Shown piece by piece: positions 52,312 to 61,481 of a stretch of DNA of 64,000 nucleotides. Below the pieces are notes generated by a model. The model did no database searches. It was given only the letters and a program-made list of their open reading frames with translations, and had not been told where the DNA came from. The DNA lies in the NCBI GenBank assembly GCA_963837155.1, contig CAWIMB010000002.1, positions 2,976,001-3,040,000 of the forward strand. The letters are read 5' to 3'. A program made the translations under genes and the position numbers. Numbering within the stretch: the first letter of the stretch is position 1; the number at the start of each line of letters is the position of its first letter. Source of the stretch: DASQHW01 sp963837155. Its GTDB lineage: Bacteria; Actinomycetota; Acidimicrobiia; IMCC26256; PALSA-610.

Positions 52312-53535
52312 ATGTCTGCGCACGCTCGGGGCGTGAATCCGTTCGCCGACACCGAGGATCAGGCCGCGCTTCGCCAGCTCGCCCGCGATATCGCCGAACG
52401 CGAGCTCGCGCCAATGGCCCGCCACGGCGACGAGACCGAAGAGTTCCCACAATGGGCATGGGACGCGTTTCGCAAAGCTGAGCTGTTCGGCATCACGATC
52501 GGCGAGCAATGGGGCGGCGCCGGGCTCGGTGACATCGAGGCCGCGATCGTGCTCGAAGAGCTCGCCCGGGCCGACGTGTCGAGCGCGATCCTGGCCCAGC
52601 TGATCTTCAACGGGCCGCCCCGCGCGATCGAGCACCTCGGCTCCGCGGCATTGAAGGACCGCTGGCTGCCGCTCGCGGCGAGCGGCGAAGGGCTCTTCTG
52701 CATCGGGATCAGCGAGACCGAGGCCGGCAGCGCGGTCGGCCACATGCGCGCCCGGTTGACCGAGGAGGGCGACGGGTTCCGCCTCAACGCGTACAAGAAC
52801 TACGTCACCGGCGGGCACAAGGCGCGGGCGTGCCTGGTGTGGTGCCGCTTCCCGGGAAGCGCCGGCACGAAAGGCATCGGGGCCGTCGTGGTCGACCTCG
52901 AGTCGCCGGGCGTCACGGTTGCCGGCACGCACGTGAAGATGGGGCTGCGAGCAACGAGCGAAGCCGAGCTCGCGTTCGACGACGTGCGCATCGAACCCGA
53001 CGACGTGTTGCTGTGGGCCGACCCCGCCAACAGCGAGGCGTTCAAGACGCTGATCTCCCACATCAACCATGAGCGGTGCGGCAACGCCGCGATGTGCATC
53101 GGCGCCGCACAGGGAGCGCTCGAGTACGCGGTCGAGTACATGAACGAACGCAAGACCGGCGACACGACGCTCGCGCAGTTGCAGGGCCTGCAGTGGAAGG
53201 TCGCCGACATGGCGACGCAGCTCGAAGGTGCGCGTCTCCTGTTGCAGCGCGCGCTTCACCTGGCCGGACCGGGTGGTACGCCGCCCGCGCTCGAGACCGC
53301 GATGGCGAAAACGGCGGCGAACCTGGCCGCCAAGTTCGTCTGTGACGAGGCGATCCAGCTACTCGGCGGCTACGGGTTCTCGCGCGAGTTCCCCGTCGAA
53401 CGCGTCTACCGCGATATCCGCGGCCTGTGCATCGGAGCCGGGACCGTGGAGATTCAGCGCAACTTCATCGGCACGAGCGTGCTGAAAAGGCGCGACGCCG
53501 GCGAGCGACGGCTGGAAGCAGCACCGCTGACCAAC
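52312..53535 (+). CDS. Acyl-CoA dehydrogenase
   Basis: An FAD enzyme with about 400 residues from ATG 52312. The N-terminal helical domain is followed by FCIGISETEAGSAVGHMRAR and the FAD/substrate loop. MGLRATSEAELAFDDVRI and the C-terminal RCGNAAMCIGAAQGALEYAVEYMNER come next. The active-site region is LLGGYGFSREFPVERVYRDIRG and the end is IGAGTVEIQRN. The frame has no stop and runs directly into the CoA ligase. A TGA occurs in the +1 frame at 53528-53530, so the natural end may lie there with one base error. Otherwise this is a true fusion. Confidence 0.85.
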
Positions 53536-54887
53536 GTGCTCCAGCCCACGTTCACGACGCCACTCGAAACCCAGTACCGCGCTCCCGGCGGCGCGTGGGA
53601 CGGGCCGTCGCTCGACACCGTGCTCACCGACGCCGCCTCGCCCGACCTCGCGACACGTGTCGCACGCGTCGCGGGCGGCTTCCGCGATGCGGGCGTGCAC
53701 GCCGGCGACGTGGTCGCGTGGCAATCGCCGAACCGGCCCGAGGTCGATGTGCTGTACCCGCGTGCTGGCGGTTGGGAGCCATCGCGTCGCCGATGCACCA
53801 CCAGGCGGGCGCGGCCGAGGTCGCCCGAATGCACGAAGCCGCGCCGCCGGCCTTGGTCATCGAGACGCTTGACGCGTTGCCCGAAGGCGACGCGGTTCAC
53901 GAGCAGTGGACCGACGGCAGTGCACTCGCGGCGGTGCTCTTCACCGCGGGTTCAAGCGGCGAGCCCAAGGGCGTGCTGCACACCCAGGCAACGCTCGCGT
54001 ACAAGGCGACGCAGATGCAGCACGAGCACGGGCTCGGCCGCGGCGACTGTGTCCTGATGCCCGCGCCGTGCGCACACATCTCGGGCCTGTTGAACGGCAT
54101 CACGCTGCCGGGCGTCGTGCCGTTTCGCGCCGTGTTCATGGCGCGCTGGGACCCGCAAGTGGCACTCGATCTCATCGAGCAACACCAGGTCACGTTCATG
54201 GTCGGTCCGCCGACGTTCTTCGTTTCGATGATGCAGACGCCGGGATTCTCGCCGCGTCGCGTCGCGAGCATGCGGTTGATCTCGAGCGGTGGCGCCGGGG
54301 TCAGCGAGGCGTTCATGGCCAAAGCCGCCGAGGCATTCGGCGCGCGCGTGAAGCGCACGTACGGATCCACGGAAGCACCCACGATTGTGACCGACGGGCA
54401 CACGATCGGGCCGGTCGAGTTGCGCCTCGACCCTGCGACGCAGGAGCTCTTGGTGCGCGGTCCCGAAATCTGCGTCGGCTACCTGGACGCGGCCCATACG
54501 GCCGACGCGTTCACTGAGGACGGCTGGTTCCGCACCGGCGACCTCGCCACGATCACCGATGGCAGCGTGGAGATCGTCGGGCGCGTGCAGGACGTCATCA
54601 TCCGGGGCGGCGAGAACATCAGCACCGCCGAGGTGGAAGCCGTCCTCGAGTCGCACCCTGACGTGCGCCATGCGGTTGTGGTCGGCGAACCCGACCCACT
54701 CATGGGCGAACACGTCGTCGCGTTCGTCGAGGCGGCCGCCCCCTTCGATCTCGGTGCGTGCCGCGCATGGTTCGTGCACGAAGGTGTCGCGCGATTCAAG
54801 ACACCCGAGCGCGTCATCGCAGTCGACGAGCTGCCGCTCCTACCGACCGGCAAGCCCGACCGTGCAGCGCTGAAGAGGCGTCTGTAG
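53536..54887 (+). CDS. Acyl-CoA synthetase (AMP-forming), frameshifted, apparent in-frame fusion to upstream dehydrogenase
   Basis: An ANL-family ligase. GTG 53536 (VLQPTFTTPLETQYRAPGG) is the likely start. Near 53757-53765 one base is missing: DVLY should continue as RACWRLGAIASPMHHQ. After it come the P-loop LFTAGSSGEPKGV, HISGLLNGITLPG, RTYGSTEAPTIV, GDLATITDGSVEIVGR, IIRGGENISTAEVE and the catalytic Lys in LPTGKPDRAALKRRL. With one base restored the ligase is about 450 aa, short but with all core motifs. It should activate the acid that the dehydrogenase then oxidises. Confidence 0.85.
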
Positions 54888-54896
54888 ACAAACGGG

Positions 54897-55912
54897 TCAG
54901 TCGGAGCCGTTGAGGATGGTGCCGCGCACGATCCCGTCGCCGTAGATCACGGCGCCGACCGGTTCGGTGTACGTCACCGCGAACGTCTCATCCGATTCGG
55001 CGGTCGCGTCGCCCTTCACGGTCACCGTGAACGTCTTCACGGTCGTGCCCGACTTGAACTTCAGCTTGCCCTTCTTGTGCGAGTAGTCCTGCGCATCCTT
55101 CGTCAACTTGTCCTTCTTCGCCGCGCCGACTCGTCAGAGGTCTCGTACCGCACCGACACCGTGCCGGTCGCCGGCGGATTCACCAGCGTCGCGGTGAACG
55201 TGATCTTGACCGAGCCCTTGTCGGGTTCGACGACCGGGGTCGGGTCCGAGACCGAGATGTACGGGCCTGCGGGCGGCGGGAAGTCGCCGACACGCGTCGC
55301 CGAGAGCGTGCGGTCGTTGAGCGGGCAGATTGCCGACGCGGTGCCGGTCGCGCCGCTGAAGTGCACGATCGAGCCCGCCTGGAAGGCGGTGATCTTCGTG
55401 CCCACCCAGCTCGAACCCGGGTCGGGTTGCACGTGGAAGGTGACCGTCGGCGTGACGAGCGTCCCGGGCGGGACCGGGCCGGGGGTGCCGATGCGCACGC
55501 GGCCGTTGCCGTCGACGAATGCTTCACCAGGCGTTGAGTTGCCGTTGATCGTCGGGTCGGGTGCCGGGTCGACGGAGGTCACGGTGCCGCCGACGACCCC
55601 GAACAGCGTGTACAGCTGCTCATAGCTGGCGACGTTCAAGCCCGCCTGTTTGTTCTCGAGCGTCGTGGTGCCGCCCGGAACCGTCACCGTGTAGTTCTCG
55701 TCCTCGGCGACTTGGGCCGGCGCGTTGGCCGTGGGATCGAAGGCGCGGTCGACCGTGATGTTCGAGCCGTTGAGGGTTCCGCTGCACTTCGTCTGGATGT
55801 GCACCGTGCCGGCGCCCGCCGCGCCCATGCTGGTGAGCAACGCGCCGGGTAGCGCCATTGCCAACGCGGCACCGAGCACCGCGCCACGCCGCGCCAGATT
55901 GTTTCGCTTCAC
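54897..55912 (-). CDS. Secreted Calx-beta domain protein, one frameshift
   Basis: About 338 aa from GTG 55912, with GGGGGAG just upstream. The signal peptide RRGAVLGAALAMALPGALL ends in AGAG. The mature part opens VHIQTKCSGTLNGSNITVDR. A beta-rich domain reaches PPAGPYISVSDPTPVVEPD. A Calx-beta repeat begins VKITFTATLVNPPATGTVSVRYETSDESA. It breaks at 55118-55130, then continues DYSHKKGKLKFKSGTTVKTFTVTV and SDETFAVTY. The domain binds Ca2+ in other proteins and suggests an adhesin or surface role. No cell-wall sorting signal is seen. Confidence 0.82.
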
Positions 55913-56006
55913 GTGTCTCCCCCGCATCGCTCGACCGCGCCCTACTCCTGAGTAACCGAACGGTACACGACGCGGAGTGGGAGCGAAACAGGAATGATCT
56001 TCCAGG

Positions 56007-56750
56007 TCAGCCAGTCGGCGACGACGTGGCCTCCCACGGCGACGTGTCGACGCCCATCGCGCGGAACCCCTTGATCACTGCTCGGGGGTTCAGGATCCCC
56101 GGCTTCCAGTCGTGGTTCCACATGCGTTCGTTCGCGACGTTCTGTACGAACATCTTCGCCTGGTCGAGGTTCACGAGCACGCCCCGTGTCGACGTCTGGC
56201 GCTCGTACCGTTCGGCGTGCTCGGCGTCGAGCACGTAGTTCATGGAATCGCACATGCGGCGCATGTCGACGTTGTTCCAGTCGTACGGCGACAGCGAGAT
56301 GTGGAGGAAGATGCCCGGCGGCGTGACCGACTGCATCTCGAAGTTCTTCGAGATGAGCGTGATCGGCGCCAAGCAGCACGCGCAATGCGACTCGAGCCGC
56401 ACCGCCTTGTCCTTGAACGGGGGCATGTGCGAGAACGCGACGGCCTCGCTTGCACAACCGACGAACGAGTGGAACTCGTCGTCGATGTACGCACGCACCT
56501 GTGACGGAAATGACGAGAACGGCGGCGCCTTGAGCAGATTGCAGTTCTGGGTGTTCTCGTCCACCGTGACGACGATGCCGAGCTGGAGCTCTTTGTAGGC
56601 CTGGATGATGTGCCGGCGGTCGAGGCCCGTTGCCTCATTCACCTCACGCAGCGTCGGTCCCCGCCCGTGCTCGCACCAAAATGCGAACACGAGCGCGCGC
56701 ACCTGCTTCGCATTGTCCGAGAACTCGAATTCCGGCACGTTCTGCGGCAC
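56007..56750 (-). CDS. MerB-like (alkylmercury lyase fold) protein with N-terminal HTH
   Basis: A 247-aa protein. Residues about 15-60 form a winged helix (FAFWCEHGRGPTLREVNEAT, LDRRHIIQAYKEL). The rest has the MerB pattern: VGCASEAVAFSHMPPF, VRLESHCACCLAPITLIS and DMRRMCDSMNYVLDAEHAERY. The two catalytic Cys positions of MerB appear kept (GCASE and RRMCDS). The catalytic Asp (D99 type) reads S or E here, so organomercury cleavage is uncertain. No merA or merR adjoins. It lies between two surface-protein genes on the same strand. Confidence 0.65.
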   Translation of the reverse strand: MPQNVPEFEFSDNAKQVRALVFAFWCEHGRGPTLREVNEATGLDRRHIIQAYKELQLGIVVTVDENTQNCNLLKAPPFSSFPSQVRAYIDDEFHSFVGCASEAVAFSHMPPFKDKAVRLESHCACCLAPITLISKNFEMQSVTPPGIFLHISLSPYDWNNVDMRRMCDSMNYVLDAEHAERYERQTSTRGVLVNLDQAKMFVQNVANERMWNHDWKPGILNPRAVIKGFRAMGVDTSPWEATSSPTG

Positions 56751-56788
56751 GGGACCACCTCCGGCCGCAGACTACGCGCGACGACTGA

Positions 56789-57964
56789 TCAACCGCCCAC
56801 GATCCACCCGACGCCCTCGCCGTGCGAGATCGTGGCGCCGTTGGCGTCGAAGAGGTCGAGGAAGAAGGTCTCGGTCGGATCAGAGACCTTGTCGGCGACG
56901 ACACGCACCTTGATCGTCGCGGTCGTCTGACCCTTCTTGAACTTCACCTTGCCCTTGTTGGAGAGATAGTCGAGCTTCGCCTGCGCGCTGCCGTCGCGGG
57001 TCGTGTACGAGGCGACGACCTTTCCGTTGACGGGCTGCGACAGCGTGACCGTGAACAGCATCTCGGCCTTGCCCTTCAGCGGCTCCCATGCACCGGAGTT
57101 CGCGATCGACAGCGACGGCCCCGTTACCGGGGGCATCGTGGTCGTCGTCGTCGGCCGCGGCATGGTGGTCGTCGTCGGGCCCGGCATTGTCGTCGTGGTG
57201 GTCGTCGGCGGCGGCACTGTCGTGGTCGTCGCCGGCGGTCGGCATTGTCGTCGCGTCGTGCTCGACGTCGTGCTCGTGGTCGAGGTCGAGTGGACGTGGT
57301 CGTGGCGGTCGTCGGCACCGTGCTCGCCGGCGTCCCGCCGATCGCGGTCGTGGCCAGCGCGACTTGGAGCGGACACGTCGCGACGCCGGACGTCGCGGGA
57401 CCGGGACCGCTGAAGTTCGTGGTCTCCAAGTGCTCTGTCGCCTGCACGTCGACCGACGCCTGGCCGGCGCTCGCGATCACGCCGAAGGAGAGCGCCGGTG
57501 ATCGGAACGTGCCCGAAGGGAGCGGGCCGGGAACGTCCACGTCGACGACGTCGCCCGCGACGGTCACGGTCGCCGGGACGGGGATCGAGTTGATGCTCGC
57601 GGACTGCGTGATGACGATCGAGCCTTCGTCCACCGTGCCGCCGCTGATCAGGTAGTTGGTACGGATGTCCGTCCATCCGGCAACGAACTGCGGGTGCGGA
57701 CTGGCTTGCGGCATGTTCTCCGGCTCCGCCGCGATCTCCACCGTCATGGCGCCTCCCGGGCGCGACCGTCGCGGGCGTGTCGACCCGCTCCGTCAGCGTG
57801 CGCTGATACGTGGTGTTCGGCGACCCCGGAACCACCAACGTGCAGGTCGACGTCATCGTCTGGGTCCCGAACCCGGACGCCCCGGCCCCGACCACCGCCG
57901 CCGCCCCGATCACCGTTGCCGCGACCGCGGCCGCGACGGCCCCCCACTGACCGTTGCGACGCAT
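56789..57964 (-). CDS. Secreted Thr-rich Calx-beta surface protein, at least two frameshifts
   Basis: About 390 aa from ATG 57964 with GGGGGAG before it, the same leader layout as the gene at 55912. The signal peptide AAAVAATVIGAAAVVGAGA is followed by a beta-domain TSTCTLVVPGSPNTTYQRTL. One base is extra near 57750-57758, before AMTVEIAAEPENMPQASP. Another break lies in the Thr linker near 57270-57290. The linker TTTTVPPPTTTTTTMPGPTT then leads to a complete Calx-beta domain: LFTVTLSQPVNGKVVASYTT, DYLSNKGKVKFKKGQTTATI and DPTETFFLDLF. It is probably an exposed adhesin. Confidence 0.78.
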   Translation of the reverse strand: MRRNGQWGAVAAAVAATVIGAAAVVGAGASGFGTQTMTSTCTLVVPGSPNTTYQRTLTERVDTPATVAPGRRHDGGDRGGAGEHAASQSAPAVRCRMDGHPYQLPDQRRHGGRRLDRHHAVREHQLDPRPGDRDRRGRRRRRGRSRPAPFGHVPITGALLRRDRERRPGVGRRAGDRALGDHELQRSRSRDVRRRDVSAPSRAGHDRDRRDAGEHGADDRHDHVHSTSTTSTTSSTTRRQCRPPATTTTVPPPTTTTTTMPGPTTTTMPRPTTTTTMPPVTGPSLSIANSGAWEPLKGKAEMLFTVTLSQPVNGKVVASYTTRDGSAQAKLDYLSNKGKVKFKKGQTTATIKVRVVADKVSDPTETFFLDLFDANGATISHGEGVGWIVGG

Positions 57965-58061
57965 CCGTGCTCCCCCGCGTTTCCTCGTCGCCCAGATTCA
58001 CCCGATTTGGTAACTTTAGGCGATTCGGCGGGCTCGTGCCAATGGCAGCGGCCGGGTTCGG

Positions 58062-58726
58062 TCAGAGCCCGGGCAAGTGGGTGTCGAGCACGGGGACGTT
58101 GTCCTTGTCGGTGACCCAGATGCGTTTGGTGTCCCGGAGCCGGATCGCGGCCGTCATCGTGAGATCGACGGCTCCGGCCGTACCGCGGAACGTCCCCGCG
58201 CCGACCGGGCGACCGTTCGCACCCGTGAGCCACAGCCAGTAGTAGTCGCCGTCATCGAGTCCCTCGACGTGGAACGAAACCTCGGTGCCGGCCGCCTTGG
58301 CGCGCAGGGTCGCATGCGCGGCCACCCCGTCGGTGCGCGGGAACGCCACTTCGGTGCCGCCCGAGCCTGAGCCCGGCACCAGCAATACCGCGGCGGTGAT
58401 CACGGCCGCGACAATGATCGCCGCGGCCGCCGCGAGCACCGGCGCGCCGTCGAACGCGGTCCCGGCGCTGCGCCCGCTGACCGCGCGACCCGGTCGAGGA
58501 CTCGCTCGGCGAGCCCCGGGGACGGGAGCGGAACGGCCTGCTCGACTCGCTCGGGGTCAGCAAGCAGCAGGGAACGGGCGACCGAGGTGAGCTCGCGCAG
58601 CTCGGCCCGGCATTCGGCACAGCCGTCGAGGTGGGCGCGCAACGCGACGTCGTCGTCGGCAGTGCCGCCGGCGAGGGCCGCAGCACCGAGCGCGGCACGC
58701 ATCTCGCGGCAGGCATCAGACGTCAT
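58062..58726 (-). CDS. Zinc-finger anti-sigma factor, one frameshift
   Basis: About 221 aa from ATG 58726, overlapping the sigma stop by 11 bp. The N-terminal ZAS motif HLDGCAECRAELREL binds zinc and sits on the sigma factor. Near 58480-58490 one base is missing, after ERVLDRVAR. The membrane helix (VLAAAAAIIVAAVITAAVLLV) and an extracytoplasmic anti-sigma-K-like domain follow (TEVSFHVEGLDDGDYYWLWL, GNGRPVGAGTF). It holds the ECF sigma factor inactive until an outside signal releases it. The signal is unknown. Confidence 0.85.
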
Positions 58727-59273
58727 CGGACCAACCCAACTCTTCGAGCGCCAGGCGCATTGCCTTGAGTGCGTAGTACACCCGGCTCTTGACGGTCCCC
58801 ACCGGCACACCGAAATCCAGGGCAACCTCCTGGTACGGACGGCTGTTGTAGTGCACTTCCACGAGCGCCCGGCGGTGCTCGCTGCTGAGCTTGCGCAGCG
58901 CCTCCTCGACCTGCCACGCCGTGAGGACCTGCTCGACCTCGTCGTCGAGCCCGGTTGGATCATCGGTCGCCGCGCCGGGGGCGAGCGCGGGCCTCACCGC
59001 CCGGGCGCGCGAGAGGTCGATCACGACGTTGCGGACGATCGCGAACAACCAGGTACGCAGCGAACCGAGCGCATCGTCGAAGCGGGCGGCCGCCTGCCAC
59101 GCGCGCACGAAGGTTTCCTGGACGGCCTCCTCCGCGAGCCCACGGTCGCCGAGCGAACGCAGCGCGAACCGGTACAGCTCCGGTCCGTGCGCCGCGTATA
59201 CCGCCCGCACGCCGTCATCATTCGCGAGTAACGGCCGGGAATCGACCATGGGAACGAGAATACGGTCGGTCAT
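58716..59273 (-). CDS. ECF RNA polymerase sigma factor
   Basis: A 185-aa SigK/SigE-like factor from ATG 59273. Region 2 (LYRFALRSLGDRGLAEEAVQ, TFVRAWQAAARFD, LRTWLFAIVRNVVID) binds core enzyme and the -10 element. Region 4 (ALRKLSSEHRRALVEVHYNS, YQEVALDFGVPVGTVKSRVYYAL) reads the -35 element. It overlaps its anti-sigma gene and is divergent from a secreted lipoprotein 74 bp away. That lipoprotein is a natural candidate regulon member. Confidence 0.94.
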   Translation of the reverse strand: MTDRILVPMVDSRPLLANDDGVRAVYAAHGPELYRFALRSLGDRGLAEEAVQETFVRAWQAAARFDDALGSLRTWLFAIVRNVVIDLSRARAVRPALAPGAATDDPTGLDDEVEQVLTAWQVEEALRKLSSEHRRALVEVHYNSRPYQEVALDFGVPVGTVKSRVYYALKAMRLALEELGWSDDV

Positions 59274-59346
59274 CGCGTCGGGTTCATCGAACCGCCGGGC
59301 CGCCGCATCCGTAGGCCAGGAGGTCTTCGACAAGCCAGGGGGAGAG

Positions 59347-59871
59347 ATGCGCACCTCGTTCGTCCGCCCGCTCGTGATCGCGGCAATGGCGACACTTGCG
59401 CTCGCCGCGTGCGGCAGCAGCAGCAAGAACTCGGCGGCCACCACGGGCACGACCGTGCCGCCGGGCACGACCGCGCCCGAAGCGACGACGACGACCGCGG
59501 GATCGACCGGGGAAGCGACGGTCTCGCTGGCGAAGGTCACGAAGATCGGCGAGAAGGTCCTCGTCGACAGCAAGGGCATGACGTTGTACGTCTGGGACAA
59601 CGACAAGACGCCGGGCAAGTCATCGTGCACCGGCCAGTGCGAGCAGGCCTGGCCGCTGTTGTACGTCACCGGCTCGCCGACGTACGGCGCCGGCGTGGAC
59701 GAGTCGCAGTTCACGACGATCACGTCTGATGACGGCGACAAGCAACTCGCGGTCAACGGCAAGCCGCTGTACACCTGGGTGAACGACAAGAAGGCGGGCG
59801 ACGCAACCGGCCAGGACGTGAACGGTTTCTACGTGGTGGGCGCAGACGGCAAGAAGATCGACGAGAGCTGA
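59347..59871 (+). CDS. Secreted lipoprotein with COG4315 repeats
   Basis: 174 aa from ATG 59347, with AGGGGGAG before it. The signal peptide ends in the lipobox LAAC (Cys22). A Thr/Ala-rich spacer (TTGTTVPPGTTAPEATTTT) precedes the Lipoprotein_15 domain: TKIGEKVLVDSKGMTLYVWD, TPGKSSCTGQCEQAWPLLYV and KQLAVNGKPLYTWVND. The paired Cys in SSCTGQC are family landmarks. The domain's role is unknown, though it is often found beside ECF sigma factors. It diverges from the sigma/anti-sigma operon. Confidence 0.92.
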   Translation: MRTSFVRPLVIAAMATLALAACGSSSKNSAATTGTTVPPGTTAPEATTTTAGSTGEATVSLAKVTKIGEKVLVDSKGMTLYVWDNDKTPGKSSCTGQCEQAWPLLYVTGSPTYGAGVDESQFTTITSDDGDKQLAVNGKPLYTWVNDKKAGDATGQDVNGFYVVGADGKKIDES

Positions 59872-59883
59872 GTCCGAGGAGTC

Positions 59884-59932
59884 GCGGCCCCGGACGGCGG
59901 CGAAGCCGCCCGCCGCGGTGGCGAATCCGACC
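59884..59932 (+). repeat. Dispersed repeat family C, copy 2
   Basis: A 49-bp copy of the element at 49912-49960 with 43 matching positions. It begins 12 bp after the lipoprotein stop and again contains GGCGGCGAAGCCGCC. Confidence 0.8.
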
Positions 59933-59977
59933 ATAAGCGCGGAGGAATCCGCACGGAAGCGTGAGGTTGTTGCAGGG

Positions 59978-60967
59978 CTAGCCCCGATCGGCGGCGTCGC
60001 ATGCCCATGCGACGCCGTCGACCGGATCCTCGACTGCAATGCGCAGCACCCATCCCGTGGACACGTCGGAGGCGCTCCACACGAACCATCGCAGCTCTGA
60101 AATCGCGTCGCCGAGCGCCGCGGGATTGGGCCTCTCCCCAGGATCGAATCCCGCCAGTGCACCGGCCGTGGCCCAGGCGAGGTCGCGTCCGGCGGCGGCG
60201 CCTCGACGCCGGCCATGGCGCCCACCGCTTGACCCAACCCAACCCAGGGCGGTGAGCGCCTCGCCGGCGTCGACCCACGCCCCGCGCACATCGGTGTCGC
60301 CCGGGCGCAGCGCAGCGATCGCGCCCGCGGCATCGCCGCGAACGGCAACGACGCGCGCCTGACCTTCGGAATGTGCCGTCCACGGGCGGACCAGGTCGCG
60401 AAAAGCGTGCTCGACGTCGCGATCGTTGACCGGCGCCGGCGGCGGGTTCGGGAGCACGAGCGGCCGGCCGCGGATCGGTTCGGGTCCGGGCTGCTCCACG
60501 CGACCTGCGCGATAGGTCGCCACCTTGTACTCGGGCTCCCATGGTGCGCGCGCCAGCGGGACCGACAGCACCTCCGCGTGCGAGACCGTGTTCGGGTCGA
60601 CAGCCTCGCCGCGCACCACCCGTTCGTGCGCACAGATTCCCGGAACCGGCCCTGGGGTGACATGCGGCGCGAGGTCGCGCCAGGTGTGCGTTGATGCCGC
60701 GACCTCGGCGAGCGGGCCGATCGCGAATCGTCCGGCGTCCTCGGTGAGCACGAGCGCCGCGTACTCCGCCGGGGCGTCGAGGGCGAGGCGATACTCGGCG
60801 TAGCTCGCGGCCGGCCACAGCTGACGCCCGCGCTCCAGTGCCCGGCGGGCGCGGTCGCGCAGCGACACGAGTGTCTCCCAGTCATGCGCGTCGCAGAGCG
60901 TATCGGCGACGCGTATGAGTTCGTCGAGGTCATTGGCGTCGATCGCGTCGCCGACGGCATCGGACAT
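59978..60967 (-). CDS. Conserved-looking protein of unknown function
   Basis: A 329-aa soluble protein starting at ATG 60967. The N-terminal half is helical and repeat-like (LDELIRVADTLCDAHDWETLVSLRDRARRALERG, LWPAASYAEYRLALDAPAEYAALVL). The middle has APWEPEYKVATYRAGRVEQPGPEPIRG. The C-terminal part (GDTDVRGAWVDAGEALTALGWV, ISELRWFVWSASDVSTGWVL) is rich in Trp. No domain is recognised. It is 4 bp downstream of the dehydratase gene, so it is probably in that operon and may bind or regulate its enzymes. Confidence 0.7.
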   Translation of the reverse strand: MSDAVGDAIDANDLDELIRVADTLCDAHDWETLVSLRDRARRALERGRQLWPAASYAEYRLALDAPAEYAALVLTEDAGRFAIGPLAEVAASTHTWRDLAPHVTPGPVPGICAHERVVRGEAVDPNTVSHAEVLSVPLARAPWEPEYKVATYRAGRVEQPGPEPIRGRPLVLPNPPPAPVNDRDVEHAFRDLVRPWTAHSEGQARVVAVRGDAAGAIAALRPGDTDVRGAWVDAGEALTALGWVGSSGGRHGRRRGAAAGRDLAWATAGALAGFDPGERPNPAALGDAISELRWFVWSASDVSTGWVLRIAVEDPVDGVAWACDAADRG

Positions 60968-60971
60968 GGCG

Positions 60972-61481
60972 TTACGCGTCAGGGAAGAACAGCGACACGA
61001 TCAATTCGTCGACGACGGGCGTGCCTTCGAGATCGGTCCAGCGGGTCTGGTACCAGGTGACTTCCTGCGGCCCCCGCCGGCTCTCCCGCGCGACCGCTTT
61101 CGACGTTCGTATCCGGCTCTCGAGGACGTCGCCCACACATATCTGACGGTGATAGGTGAAGTGCTGCTCACCGTGGAGGTACAAACCTTTGCGGCTCAGC
61201 GAACCCCAGTCGAACGGCGCCGGCGCGCGGGCTTCGGTCTGCAGGTCGGGGAACGCGCCCGAGTGCGTCATCACCAAGCTGTACGTCGGCGGCACAGGAA
61301 CCCGGTCGAATCCTGCGGCCCGCGCCGCCTGCTCGGACGCGTAGATGGGGTCGTCGTCTTTCACGGCCTGGGCAAACAACATCACGGGCGCGTGCTCGAT
61401 CCGCACGCGCCGCGGCGGCCCCCACGCGTTCCATTCGACGTCGGCGGGCACCTCGTTGTACGAGACGGATTCAGACGACAC
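60972..61481 (-). CDS. MaoC-like / FAS1_DH_region acyl-CoA hydratase
   Basis: 169 aa from GTG 61481 (VSSESVSYNEVPADVEWN), overlapping the dehydrogenase stop by 11 bp. The hot-dog fold has VRIEHAPVMLFAQAVKDDDPIYASEQAARAAGF, where the paired Asp region corresponds to the N-terminal MaoC dehydratase family. LHGEQHFTYHRQICVGDVLESRI follows. It hydrates the enoyl-CoA that the adjacent dehydrogenase should make. The exact chain length is not evident. Confidence 0.82.
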   Translation of the reverse strand: MSSESVSYNEVPADVEWNAWGPPRRVRIEHAPVMLFAQAVKDDDPIYASEQAARAAGFDRVPVPPTYSLVMTHSGAFPDLQTEARAPAPFDWGSLSRKGLYLHGEQHFTYHRQICVGDVLESRIRTSKAVARESRRGPQEVTWYQTRWTDLEGTPVVDELIVSLFFPDA

